In this document: positions 45,501 through 52,160 of the stretch, in pieces
Numbering within the stretch: the stretch's first letter is position 1
Layout: every line of letters starts with the position of its first letter
Source: Ancylostoma caninum
Taxonomy: Eukaryota > Nematoda > Chromadorea > Rhabditida > Ancylostomatidae
Length of the DNA: 64,000 bases
Assembly (NCBI GenBank): GCA_037903475.1
Contig: JBAJFG010000470.1
Span: 62,001-126,000 of the forward strand
Direction: 5' to 3'
The notes under the pieces: generated by a model
What the model was told of the DNA's origin: nothing
The model's input: only the letters and a program-made list of their open reading frames with translations
Database searches by the model: none
Translations under genes and position numbers: made by a program

Positions 45501-48200
45501 ATTTCTATGAATTTTTCGGTAGTAGCAATAGTATGAGAAAGCCGAGAGCGAAGCAGGGTATGGCGTCTAGTGTATAATAATGTAAGCCATTCAATCACTA
45601 CTATAAGAAATATGCAGTTCACGTCACCTGTAAGAAAAAAGCTACATTAATTATCGAACAACCCAATAATGTGCCTCAAATTCGAAAATAGATTTTTTCG
45701 CCGAGGGAAGCCTGGAAAATTGCAAAAATGTTTATAAGAGCTAAGAGAACCTATAGTGATATTTCTACAGAATTACGATGCGCGTACAAAGCTTCCCAAT
45801 TGAGCTGAATACTTTTTTAAATACTAGTTTTAAATATTGAACGGGTTGATAATTTATATCTAACTATAATGATCAGGAACAGATAGGAAGAAAAATGTGA
45901 AAGTGAGGTAGGGCCAGCGTATACATTGCCGGTCACATGAATCCCGTACCCGGCCATAGATGCGCGATGATTCGATGGTTTATTCCAACGTCTGTTTGAT
46001 AATTTCCTCATCTGATCCTCTTTAATTTGCTTCCAACCACTAATTTTCTGTTTCAATGTCTATTTGTGTCAAAATCACGATATTTGAAGGAATTATCATA
46101 TATCAATCAATTTTCAATAGGTTTTATTTTCCATCGCTACTTCTGCGAGTGAGAAAGATGTGGTGTTTCCTATGAAAAAAATTCAAAGCTTCTCTTGGCA
46201 ATGCCGCTTGAAGCTCGAAGTAGCCGGTCGTTTTGGCTTCCTGAATGACGCTCCAACGCGCGAGGTGTGATCGACCTAATTTGTGTGGGGCGGCCGTCGA
46301 GCCTGCTCGCCGTCGATTATGGTTCAAGCCTTAGCCGCAGCCGTTTCCCGCATGTGACTGCGAAAAAGGAACTACCATATGCCCACGCACGCGGCAGGAC
46401 CCGGTCACTAGGCAGGTTCACGCGGTGCGTGCCACCTGGTGGAAACACGTACAGTACCGGCCGAAATTATATAGCCTTTTGAAGTCTCCTCCATTTCCCT
46501 TATAACTTCATTTAAAGTAAAGCTTCAAAGCTCATATTTCTTGAATGTTGTAGACAGTCACATCTAATACAAATGGGATGATAGCATAACACTCAGTCTG
46601 TTCCCTTTAAACAAAAATTCTTATTCATAAAGGTCAAGATCCGGAATTTTGTGGCACCTATGAAAGATCGCAGAAGGGATTTTATGGGCACTATTTCAAT
46701 AGGAATTGAATTCCTTGTGATAGATACGACTCATTTGGTTGAATACGTGTGCTTTCAGATCACTGATCAAGAAACGCGGAGAAAACTTGAGTTCATTTCA
46801 GCAGTCAACCATAATAAGAATTTCTGCCAAATTAGCTCACTCTTTTGGCCACAATGTTGATTGGGTCACAATGCACTCAGAGTCCATGTCACAAAAAGTT
46901 GCCTTCTTTTCTTTCCATGGAAAGCTTTACTACACCAAAAGTTATAGAGGAAAATTCAAAAGGCCATATAATTTTGGCCGGTACTGTACATGTGAGAGGC
47001 AGCGGCAAACGCAGGGGAAATGGGAACCTCGATCCTCAAATTTCTCAGAAATGCTCCATAATATGGCTAGAAATTTTGTAGCGATTTGGCTCCAATTCTC
47101 TATTTTTTGAACATTCATTTGTGTTTATTTAATATTGGAATAATTATTGGTTACAATTTGTTTTTAAAACTCCGGCCGTTTGAGATTCAAAATGGTGTGG
47201 ACCCTAATTATTTTCCACGCCTTCCCACCTCACCCCTCTTCTCTGGGGCCTCAGTGCATCCAACAGTGGTGGACGGTTAGGATAGTAATATCTAAAGTAA
47301 CTGTTGTTGCCCACACATCGGCTTCATTTATTTCAAAGCGTTACATCACAGATCGGAAGATGGAGGCGTTCCATGGCCTCGATCATGCCTTTATTTTCTC
47401 TCGGGGATACAGCAGCAACTTCGAGATCCGACCGTTTACGAAGAGAGACGAAAATATGGCCAAGATACTCACGAACATGGTGACGAACTTTGCAAAAACC
47501 GGCGATCCATCCACGAAAAGGTTAGTGTTTCCAGTGAACAGCAACGATGTAGATGAGTGAGGAAGCATGATCTTCAGGGTTTAGATTCTCCTGGCCGCCG
47601 TTCAGTGGAAACAAGACCATCGAGCATGTATCGATTGACCTACCTCCGAAGTATGTTAACCAAAGTGCGTTCTAGAGAGGTTTTCAAGGTCAAACTATTT
47701 AGGGTGATCCAGGGTGAGCTGCACTGGCCAAATCCAAAGTTTTGGAATGTAGAAGCTGAGCTCATAAGTCGGCACGTAGCTGCAGATGGAGATGCGGGCG
47801 CTGATCCAGATGCAGACCTCAGCAACGAGGAGCGCGTGCAAGTATGTACAGATTTGAAGGTATTTGCTCGATTTTCCAAGGGTAATCCTCCCGGATTGAG
47901 ATGCAGATTCTGCGGAGAAGAAATCCAGGAGTCGCTGCCCACTCAGTTATTTCTTATCCAAAATTGGTATTCAGAAGCATAGGGAAGAACTTCTTCTGCA
48001 ACAAGGCCCTCTCAGGCTGTTTTCAACTCCAATACACTGTCTACTTTCAGCTCAGCGCTTACCGACGGGCATGGTGGGCCCTGTGGCTACTCGTTGCAAT
48101 GTTGGCAATCGTTGTTTGGGGCATCGTCATTTACGCCGTCGTCTCCAAAGGAACTAGCCCAAGGAATAAGCCTTACGATAATATCGTAATAACGCGATGA
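26191..48200 (+). CDS. Membrane-anchored carboxylesterase/cholinesterase-family protein (CEST/UAR-1-like), about 17 exons
   Basis: This is a type-B carboxylesterase fold hydrolase gene of about 680 residues. Exons: 26191-26379, 30775-30936, 30990-31085, 31148-31217, 34854-35042, 35109-35217, 35627-35744, a tentative 36104-36142, 38975-39101, 39160-39313, 39366-39426, 39530-39652, 39899-39968, 47352-47520, 47578-47650, 47703-47841, 48051-48200. It has a signal peptide (MRLLALLVLFAVDALA), the SEDCLYLNVF block, the oxyanion loop WIHGGSF, nucleophile elbow GESAGGAA (Ser), GVARKEW (Glu) and AFHGLDHAF (His). The triad is therefore intact. A C-terminal hydrophobic helix is followed by a short polar tail ending ITR. 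In C. elegans and Pristionchus, TM-anchored homologues (CEST, UAR-1) work in gut granules assembling modular ascarosides; that role here is inference. Acetylcholinesterase or a plain esterase are alternatives. The exon 14/15 junction is one base out of frame. Confidence 0.85.
28039..29309 (-). mobile_element. Mariner transposon with both ends, dead transposase, in esterase intron 1
   Basis: The termini TTAGGTGCGTGCAAAAGTTC (28039) and its inverse ending CGCACCTAA (29309) form a terminal inverted repeat of about 31 bp. They are flanked by TA on both sides, the mariner target duplication. Total length is 1,271 bp, normal for mariner. The minus strand holds transposase pieces: ISLYEIKSRRSPGEATHSTS, then SGDESLEN (28893-29216), then IQSTMSRHLKEIGKKRKVSK with WILRELSEK (about 28770-28890). 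Stops interrupt it. Confidence 0.88.
30166..30539. mobile_element. MITE with 21 bp inverted termini, in esterase intron 1
   Basis: The left end TACAGGGTGGCTGGAAAGTA (30166) is matched in reverse by the right end ending CAGCCACCCTGTA (30539). The 374 bp element has no coding sequence. TACAGGGTGNC-type ends are typical of Tc1/mariner-derived MITEs. It is followed directly by an AT microsatellite. Confidence 0.8.
30539..30583. repeat. (AT)n microsatellite
   Basis: About 22 AT dinucleotides with one TAC interruption, next to the right end of the preceding MITE. Simple repeat; length likely polymorphic. Confidence 0.9.
30775..30936 (+). CDS. Esterase exon 2
   Basis: The acceptor is TATATAG and the donor GTAGGT, phase 0 to 0, 54 codons. 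It reads KPVKKTRWHQELSAVEYGPP, then CIQFMDF, and ends QSEDCLYLNVFSPY. EDCLYLNV is a family signature, and its Cys normally forms the first disulphide with the Cys of CIQF. Confidence 0.92.
30990..31085 (+). CDS. Esterase exon 3 (oxyanion loop)
   Basis: The acceptor is TTTCAG and the donor GTGAAT, phase 0 to 0. It reads DHEDESKTFPIIVWIHGGSF then LAGSADTGIDME. The HGG supplies the oxyanion-hole backbone amides. Confidence 0.9.
31148..31217 (+). CDS. Esterase exon 4
   Basis: The acceptor is ATTATAG and the donor GTAGGA, phase 0 to 1. It reads TIARNIIFKGITFVTINYRL then GPL. The VTINYRLGPLGF block is completed by exon 5 across a 3.6 kb intron. Confidence 0.88.
31238..33222. mobile_element. Possible Tc1/mariner-like terminal pair enclosing other elements, esterase intron 4
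   Basis: TACAGGGTGGAAAATTACCC at 31238 and, reversed, TACAAGGTGGCCGAAAATTA ending at 33222 look like a matched terminal pair with a two-base gap. The 2 kb between them holds a Penelope fragment and no transposase I can read. The two ends could also belong to separate insertions. Confidence 0.4.
32079..32530 (-). pseudogene. Penelope-like element, GIY-YIG endonuclease part
   Basis: The minus strand reads NNCPEKNCQYC, then TFYLTRREGC, then MGEAMRPLRRRLDEHRRALT, and RKIMEAIEIKDMARKSI. This follows the C-terminal endonuclease of Penelope-like retroelements: a Cys-rich finger, the GExxRxLxxRxxEH helix and a late RKxxEAxxI. An internal stop and a frame change near 32110 mark it as dead. The reverse transcriptase domain is not present. 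Confidence 0.65.
34470..34550. other. Single transposon-like end plus G-run
   Basis: CAGTGGCGGACGCAG followed by a G-rich stretch resembles the ends of hAT-type elements. No matching opposite end was found nearby, so this is only a possible fragment. Confidence 0.25.
34854..35042 (+). CDS. Esterase exon 5 (catalytic serine)
   Basis: The acceptor is GTTTAG and it enters in phase 1 with exon 4. It reads FLNARIDDKVEGNFGIWDQV, then MALQWIQANIKQFGGDPTRV, then TLMGESAGGAACSLLALSPK. The nucleophile is Ser of GESAGG. The donor GTCTGC is weak, but the join to exon 6 restores TQGLAQQAIIMSGS. Confidence 0.93.
35109..35217 (+). CDS. Esterase exon 6
   Basis: The acceptor is TTTTCAG and the preferred donor GTAGGT after CTTAG (phase 2). 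It reads LAQQAIIMSGSVTAGWAIHR then HGTPSWSVENLVSYL. An internal GTAAGC at 35204 is a competing donor, but only the 35217 end joins exon 7 in frame (LRCEKT). Confidence 0.87.
35627..35744 (+). CDS. Esterase exon 7
   Basis: The acceptor is ATTTAG and the donor GTAATA, phase 2 to 0. It reads CEKTISGDYTWEVIGDEYTP, then EDLAQKKCNYQTDLITCLT. The closing CL is the family's conserved second-disulphide region. Confidence 0.85.
35745..37870. other. Esterase introns 7-8, otherwise unassigned
   Basis: Apart from the tentative exon at 36104 there is no secure coding sequence. An open stretch at 36668-36765 has an acceptor-like CTGCTAG and a good GTAAGG donor but joins none of the esterase exons in phase. 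An imperfect hairpin lies at about 37689-37745 (CCACAGGGTAGGTG against CACCTGCCCTGTAGTGG). Confidence 0.4.
36104..36142 (+). CDS. Esterase exon 8, tentative
   Basis: The acceptor is ATTTCAG (phase 0). The frame DIVHATRSPSSP then meets possible phase-0 donors GTTGTT (36143) or GTTCAT (36146). Residues here should fill the gap between CLT (exon 7) and LGVSKMVVDG (exon 9); cholinesterases have about 30 residues there. A rival 12-base micro-exon DLLK lies at about 35859. RNA evidence is needed to choose. Confidence 0.35.
37876..38282. mobile_element. MITE flanked by TTAA, in esterase intron 8
   Basis: The ends AGGCAGCACTCACAGAAATT and, reversed, AGGCAGCACTCACGGAAATT are near identical. TTAA stands directly outside both (37872-37875 and 38283-38286). 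A TTAA duplication is the mark of piggyBac-type insertion. It is 407 bp and non-coding; the minus frame 37872-38111 has no domain. Confidence 0.82.
38505..38576 (+). repeat. 36 bp tandem duplication
   Basis: Two identical 36-base copies (38505-38540 and 38541-38576) starting ACGTTCGTATATGGCTTTTA. Perfect identity means a recent event. Confidence 0.95.
38975..39101 (+). CDS. Esterase exon 9 (catalytic glutamate)
   Basis: The acceptor is TTTTTTAG and the donor GTGAGT, phase 0 to 1. It reads LGVSKMVVDGDLVPMSGVDL, then VRNYARIPIMTGVARKEWAH, then KK. The Glu of GVARKEW lines up with the triad acid of GVxKDEG in acetylcholinesterases. Confidence 0.88.
39160..39313 (+). CDS. Esterase exon 10
   Basis: The acceptor is ATTCAAG after a short 58 bp intron; the donor is GTGAGA, phase 1 to 2. 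It reads QFYNLHRKSVLTAEESGESV, then FRIIEGSFHDTSPVKLSNST, then LHLVANASFV. Two possible N-glycosylation sites (NST, NAS) suit a lumenal or secreted domain. Confidence 0.85.
39366..39426 (+). CDS. Esterase exon 11
   Basis: The acceptor is TTTTCAG and the donor GTACAC, phase 2 to 0. It reads YIDDPSNTFETSRVVSALQM. This surface region is poorly conserved in the family; the call rests on frame and splice sites. Confidence 0.78.
39530..39652 (+). CDS. Esterase exon 12
   Basis: The acceptor is TTTGTAG and the donor GTACGA, phase 0 to 0. It reads MEADIEFVAPCQREIDAYIQ, then NNMTVFAYSFDYIPESPIFE, then E. D-x-x-FVAPC and VFAYSFDY match the family block where AChE has D-x-x-F-x-CP and VYxYxFxH. There is one NMT glycosylation site. 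Confidence 0.88.
39899..39968 (+). CDS. Esterase exon 13
   Basis: The acceptor is TTTCCAG and the donor GTAATC, phase 0 to 1. It reads EKKTFNLFGRDPVTILRKDQ then TLK. The next exon is 7.4 kb away, and its phase fits exactly to give TLKDRKMEAFHG. Confidence 0.83.
39969..40379. other. Esterase intron 13, 5' part
   Basis: Contains an open stretch at 40081-40284 behind a CATCACAG acceptor-like site. It would keep frame only as GVKRTQGITTHLRKSSD and then stop, and it does not look like this family. Treated as intron. Confidence 0.4.
40380..41905 (-). mobile_element. Helitron-like element, family A copy 2, reversed, in esterase intron 13
   Basis: On the minus strand the 3' end is the hairpin CTAGCGTCCC-GAA-GGGGCGCTAA before T, a CTRR|T terminus at 40380. 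About twelve diverged 60 bp units lie at 40560-41320. The 5' part (41340-41905) matches 1495-1930 of copy 1, for example CACGGGATGGTGATTTCATC and GCAGGAAAACCACCCTTCCA. No replicase is encoded. Confidence 0.7.
40560..41320 (-). repeat. 60 bp minisatellite in Helitron A copy 2, diverged
   Basis: Reversed units with the core GGGCCACGGCGGGCC(C/T)T and CCATCGGTGGACCC(A/G)TATCC. More diverged than copy 1. Open frames such as 40571-41032 arise from the repeat. Confidence 0.85.
41895..42066 (+). repeat. About 90 bp hairpin-repeat array, second site
   Basis: Two to three partial units contain GAGCCAGAGC, CCCGTGTGCCACGTTA and GGGCTAGGTAAACTCT. It is the same family and orientation as 3618-3860. Here the hairpin survives only in the last unit, with a CACTTTGCGG variant. 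Confidence 0.75.
42143..42420 (-). pseudogene. Mariner transposase N-terminal domain fragment
   Basis: The minus frame reads AQARKKSCEVYAEDCLTERQ, then CQRWFARFLSFNVQNAPHSG, then HPTINDDDKIKALVESN. This is the paired helix-turn-helix DNA-binding domain of mariner transposases (WFARF, SGxP, DDDKIKALxE). The DDD catalytic domain is missing and the Helitron B element begins 135 bp away. Confidence 0.8.
43555..43770. mobile_element. Hairpin MITE nested in Helitron B copy 2
   Basis: The left half (CCCCCAAAATGGCAC, then TTTTTGAGAAACCGTC, then TTTTTGAAAAAAAACGTC) is repeated in reverse in the right half. The two meet near 43670. About 215 bp and non-coding. The C-run 43581-43592 is part of the left end. 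Confidence 0.65.
44304..45250 (-). mobile_element. Possible retroelement 3' end with ATTT-repeat
   Basis: Five ATTT repeats (44306-44327) head a sequence beginning GAATGCACGCTAGCGTGCGC. On the minus strand this would be a LINE 3' region with an AAAT tail, inserted in the Helitron B copy. No coding part is recognisable, so the class is a guess. Confidence 0.3.
45571..47351. other. Esterase intron 13, 3' part, unassigned
   Basis: No coding exon fits the phase needed. Frames at 46124-46327 (minus) and 46739-47110 (plus) have no recognised domain. Confidence 0.45.
47352..47520 (+). CDS. Esterase exon 14 (catalytic histidine)
   Basis: The acceptor is ATCACAG and it enters in phase 1. It reads RKMEAFHGLDHAFIFSRGYS, then SNFEIRPFTKRDENMAKILT, then NMVTNFAKTGDPSTK. 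The triad His is in AFHG. It ends CGAAAAG|GTTAGT in phase 2, but exon 15 needs phase 1, so one base too many lies in or before the A-run 47516-47519. Confidence 0.88.
47578..47650 (+). CDS. Esterase exon 15
   Basis: The acceptor is TCTTCAG and the donor GTATGT, ending in phase 2. Read with two leading bases it gives FRFSWPPFSGNKTIEHVSID then LPP, the expected W-P-x-F block after the catalytic His domain. The other two frames do not give family-like sequence; one meets a stop at once. It carries an NKT glycosylation site. Confidence 0.8.
47703..47841 (+). CDS. Esterase exon 16
   Basis: The acceptor is CTATTTAG and the donor GTATGT, phase 2 to 0. It reads VIQGELHWPNPKFWNVEAEL, then ISRHVAADGDAGADPDADLS, then NEERVQ. 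The end of the hydrolase domain (FWN) is followed by an acidic, Asp/Ala-rich linker leading to the membrane helix. Confidence 0.87.
48051..48200 (+). CDS. Esterase exon 17 (transmembrane anchor and tail)
   Basis: The acceptor is CTTTCAG; the stop TGA is at 48198-48200. It reads LSAYRRAWWALWLLVAMLAI, then VVWGIVIYAVVSKGTSPRNK, then PYDNIVITR. One helix of about 23 hydrophobic residues follows RR and precedes a short basic/polar tail. This predicts a type I membrane protein with the esterase outside or in a lumen. Confidence 0.92.
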   Translation, partial: LSAYRRAWWALWLLVAMLAIVVWGIVIYAVVSKGTSPRNKPYDNIVITR

Positions 48201-48250
48201 CAGCTCTGAACAGCCTGTTTAAAGTCTTAGATTTTCACGGATCTACTTGT

Positions 48251-48256
48251 AATAAA
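48251..48256 (+). terminator. Poly(A) signal AATAAA of the esterase gene
   Basis: AATAAA lies 51 bases after the stop codon, giving a short 3' UTR of the length usual in nematodes. The 3' UTR around it is also found, diverged, at 55015-55075. Confidence 0.7.
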
Positions 48257-48281
48257 TTAATTTTATTATAAAGCTGAGCAC

Positions 48282-50220
48282 TCCTACTCTATAATAAAGC
48301 ATAGAGGACATATTACGAAATATGTCTGTGACCCACCGCCTGAGGAAGTCGAGGGGATGCCGTTTTTTTCGTTTTTGTATAGAATTCTTGGTGTCAGAGG
48401 TAGAGAAGCGCAGAAAAAAGATTGGAAAATATTGGCGAGGATTCCCCACACCTACCGGAAAGAGGATTTCGCAATCCATCAAGAATGAGAAATCTAGGGT
48501 GTTGTGATTGCTTGCCGCGCTGTTGAGAGGCTTGAACTGCAACCACGTTTGGAGTCCAGGTGAACAGAATTCAAAACAGAGGCAAAAATAGTCTCCATCT
48601 CCTTGATCTCTTTTATCCCAATAACGCTTTTGGAAGCTCACTTCTCTAAGCAACATCATAGGTGTTGTGGGCGCTGAGACTCTTGGACTTTGTGTAGTCC
48701 GAATCACAATTAAGGCGGTGGTTCAGTGGATATTTATTGTACTGTATAATTGAGAGAGATAGTGAGTGAGTAAAGTGAGTAATGAGCGCCTCGTGCGGCT
48801 TACAGCATCATTCTGACTAGGAACAAGTATCTCTAGCCCGAGACGGGTCAGCTCCGCCCCCTCCACAGGAGGTACAGTATCGGCGGTAAGCATAAATGCT
48901 ACAAGGATCATCGATCTGTCGATGATAATAGGCATTACATCTAAGCCAACGAAATAGGCAAGAGCCGTCTAAAGCAAAAGAAGCTCATGTGAGACATTGT
49001 GAGTGCTCATAAAACGAAATCTGGCTACCACTTCCTTTGAACTTTTGAAAATGTTGTCCCTACCTAAGACATCAGTACACGTGAATGGGCACGAAGGCAG
49101 GAAGAATATCGTTGAAGGCTTTTTGCGCCAATGCAGAGCGGTGCTGTTAACAGCTGTAGCGGAACTCCATGTACAACCCACTAAGGAAGGTTTTTCCTTC
49201 AAAGATGTTGACTCCGCGATACCCACCACCCCCCCCCTCGGCAGATTTTCTCCTCCAGATACAAGTGGAGATCAGAAGAATTCGGGTCCGAAGTGTTTCG
49301 AGCCCGCACTGGGATTTCTTAGAAAACATTTAAGAACAGCAAATCGATTGATTACTTACCAGTTTTAGAAAGAGGAATCAGTCGAGAATATTTATTCAAG
49401 GGGAAAATCGGGAAGGTTCTGTAGTCAATGGAAAGGGTCGAAAAACAATTACTAGAGCTAGGTGGTGACAGTGATTTTGCGCCAGCCCCTTTGTTTACGT
49501 CAAATGCATGTGCCGGTTTTGATCCCTCGCGTGAGCTATGCGGAAGAGTCTGTGCAAAGGAATGCAATTTTTGTCATTAACATAAGATTTCTGAAGTCAG
49601 ACGTGTAAATTAATATAAAGAAGAGATGGGAATGTTGAAAGATATGGGTTCCAACTATTTGTAAGGTAGAGATTGTTTAAGGAGGTATTTCGAGAGCAAT
49701 GTTGTGGTAAATGAACCGATACTACATAGTGCACACCCATAAGCTGCACGCCCTCATTTAGTACCTTCACAGCAGCGAAATTCAACGTAACGGTATGACC
49801 TCTACGGCCGCATTTTTGCCAACACAGTAGCAGCTCAAATAACCTAACAGATCGGGAATATGTCGCCATTTATTCCTGTAGTAGATCAAAGTCGAGTGAG
49901 AGGCGCCTCCTCACGGCACGGAACATTGATGCAATCTTAGAACTGGAGCCACTCTTCACAATAGAATGATTCTATTTTCAACAGAGCAATAGAATTGATG
50001 AAAAGAGTATTGGAGAATTCTGGGGTTAAAACAGAATTCCGTCTTCTTTCTTCAATGATTTTAATGTTTGCCAGTCAAACAACTTTATCTTACTTTTGAG
50101 GGAAGGGGATGGGGTGAAGAAATGTCACCTATGTTGATCATCACCAAATGATGAACACGTTGAGAGGCTTCTTTCGGCTCAACAAATGTTGACAACAGCT
50201 TTGAATAGCCAGAAGAAACA
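48282..50220. other. Unassigned stretch downstream of the esterase
   Basis: Frames at 48243-48707, 48723-48935 and 48969-49229 (minus) and 49003-49368 (plus) are open but overlap each other on opposite strands and show no domain. Nothing can be named. Confidence 0.4.
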
Positions 50221-50224
50221 GAAC

Positions 50225-50253
50225 ACCCCAGCGAAGCCGGGTTCACCCTCTAG
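50225..50253 (+). mobile_element. Helitron family B 3' end (copy 4, rest not seen)
   Basis: ACCCCAGCGAAGCCGGGTTC-ACCCT-CTAG followed by T repeats the GC hairpin and CTAG|T terminus of the family B copies at 59285-59314 and 45541-45570. No internal B repeats lie just upstream, so only the end is recognised. Confidence 0.55.
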
Positions 50254-51456
50254 TTTCCTTGTAATTTTGTGGTTCACATCAATGCCACGCTGTCTTATTT
50301 GTACAATACATATTTTGAATGAGAGGAGACCTTGCTGCATTCAATCCATACTGGATACCCCAAACGTGATGCTTTAGCGAGACTCAGAATCGGCTTATGG
50401 AGCAAATGTGTATCCTAAAGTGGTGTGGAAAGGAATTGCTGTGCTGGGAGCTAACTTTTATGAAGCACCTATTTGAATCCGATGGACTGTTGTATGCTAC
50501 CAAAGCCCAGAACAAGATCAAGAGCTACATTATACATAAGTCCGAGCTCGCATCATAAAGCTGAGGAAAACTTTGGGAGGAATCACCATGCTGTGGAAGA
50601 ACTTATGGTGCACCCTATCAGAATACTACGCAATTTGGATTCCAAATTGAACTTAAATCGAAAAACAGGACTCTAACATATGTGTCACTGTGTTGAATCG
50701 TCTTCATTTCCCTCCATTGATATTAAAAGGGTCTGACTCACAACGTTCGCTTCATTTGCGCTAGCAAACCGAGCACAGTGCGCAAAGGGTTAGCCAAGTA
50801 ATCAGCTTCACTCATTAGGTGGGCGTGCGATGCAAAGCTCATTTGGAAAGGAAGTGCGCAAACGGTTGGCCAGGGGCTCAGCTAGGCTTAGGTGATATAG
50901 GAGTCATGCCAAAGCAACTCATTGGCTACGATATGTTTACTTGAAAGGAATTCATGCCAGTGGTTAGATCTGCTGTCTGCGGTGCAACTGCCTCCTTTCT
51001 GTAACATCTGACCCTATATGATACGCAGAACCACCCGCCTCCCCATCGTCAAGCAAGACATTAAGGATCACACTGTTGTTGTTTCGCCTTGCTGCGCTCC
51101 TCCTCCTTTGTCTGGCGAATCTGACTGTAATGGGCAAACTAGGCGGAGCGAAAACACATCAGTTGATTATATGTACGAGTACGCCATGGAGTTATTCCAC
51201 TACCGAGGCACTTTCGAGGGCCCAGCCCAAATTTCACGAGCCGCGCAAGGGATGAAAACTGGTCAGAAGGTGCGCTTGCGGTCAGCTTCTGATTAAAAGC
51301 CGATCAGCTGCGCACCCAGTAGCTGACGGGCCACTTTTTGGAATGCTCCGGACACCTCCCGTACTCGCGCATTCTGCACCACTAAATTACTACGCTGACA
51401 ATCACATAACACACACTTCACATCCACGATTCAGAATTATTTTATTCCGGCAGACC
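50254..51456. other. Unassigned, with one open frame 51018-51296
   Basis: The plus frame at 51018-51296 ends VDYMYEYAMELFHYRGTFEG-PAQISRAAQGMKTGQKVRLR and looks less random than its neighbours. It has no known domain, no poly(A) signal close by and no clear acceptor. Left unnamed. Confidence 0.3.
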
Positions 51457-51639
51457 TTACATACAAATATGCGGTGCTAACACGGGAATTTTGTCTAACG
51501 AACGTAGAATTGAGTCGACGATAGGCTTTCCCTTCTTCATATTTTGTAGCGCCTTGTAGAAAGGTTTGTTGCCCGTTTGGAGCATTCCACGCATATCACT
51601 AGAGTCAGCGCATCCAGCTCCTCCAGAATTTGTTAACAT
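51457..51639 (-). CDS. Candidate terminal exon or small gene, unknown function
   Basis: The minus frame reads MLTNSGGAGCADSSDMRGML, then QTGNKPFYKALQNMKKGKPI, then VDSILRSLDKIPVLAPHICM and TAA. AATAAA follows about 12 bases after the stop (51439-51444). A plausible acceptor (TTTCAAATCCAAG) lies just before the first Met, so this may be a last exon rather than a 60-residue protein. I recognise no family. No upstream exon could be proved. Confidence 0.35.
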   Translation of the reverse strand: MLTNSGGAGCADSSDMRGMLQTGNKPFYKALQNMKKGKPIVDSILRSLDKIPVLAPHICM

Positions 51640-52011
51640 CTTGGATTTGAAATAAAGTGAGACACCACCTCTAAATTAATTAGTCAACATTCATTAGAGC
51701 TTGGTTCATGAACAAGCTCAAAAAGATCAGAGGTTCGGGAACTATAGCTGACCTGAGAAGTAATGAGGTGTGAACCAGTTCATCATCAATTTATATAAAG
51801 CAGAACCTCACCTACGAAGCTGTGAAACTCTTGGAAATCCGATGTAGTGAAAACAAAATTCGAAAACGAAAAAAAAAAGAAAAAAACGAAAAAAATTTAA
51901 AAAACAAGTTCGAGCCCTTCAGTTTCCCGCACGTCATAAGGCAAGAACGAAACACCACCACCATCTTTGAAAGAATGGTAATCATCATCACAGCTGCTCC
52001 GCCACGAACTA

Positions 52012-52160
52012 GGTAGCGCGCGCGGTCCGCTAAGATGAGGAGGGGTGCGCGGCTGGTCAACTACGATAAAAAGGGGTGCGCAGCGGGTCCGCTAAGATAA
52101 TAAGCGGTGAGTGTGCGGTCTTCTAGGATAAGGAAGGGTGCGCGCGCGGTCCTCTAAGAG
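52012..52160 (+). repeat. About 43 bp tandem repeat, four diverged units
   Basis: Units contain GGGTGCGCG(C)GCGGTCC and CTAAGATAAGGA with variations. Non-coding minisatellite. Confidence 0.7.

Larger units (their letters stand above)
42555..45570 (+). mobile_element. Helitron-like element, family B copy 2, both ends present, in esterase intron 13
   Basis: It starts TCTGTATATATAAAGTAG after host A (42554), followed by a TGTGTATG run. It ends GCCGAGAGCGAAGCAGGGTA-TGGCGT-CTAG before host T (45571). These are canonical TC...CTRR termini with a subterminal GC hairpin. Internal tandem units (about 42690-43160 and 44160-44310) share TATCGATTTTATTGATTTTT and CAATACGCTGAACA. Other elements are nested in it (43555-43770; an ATTT-repeat sequence from 44304). 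At 3,016 bp it has no helicase. Confidence 0.75.

Noticed and set aside
49003..49368. A 121-codon plus-strand frame
   Set aside because: A minus-strand frame of similar quality overlaps it, with no domain, splice support or poly(A) signal.
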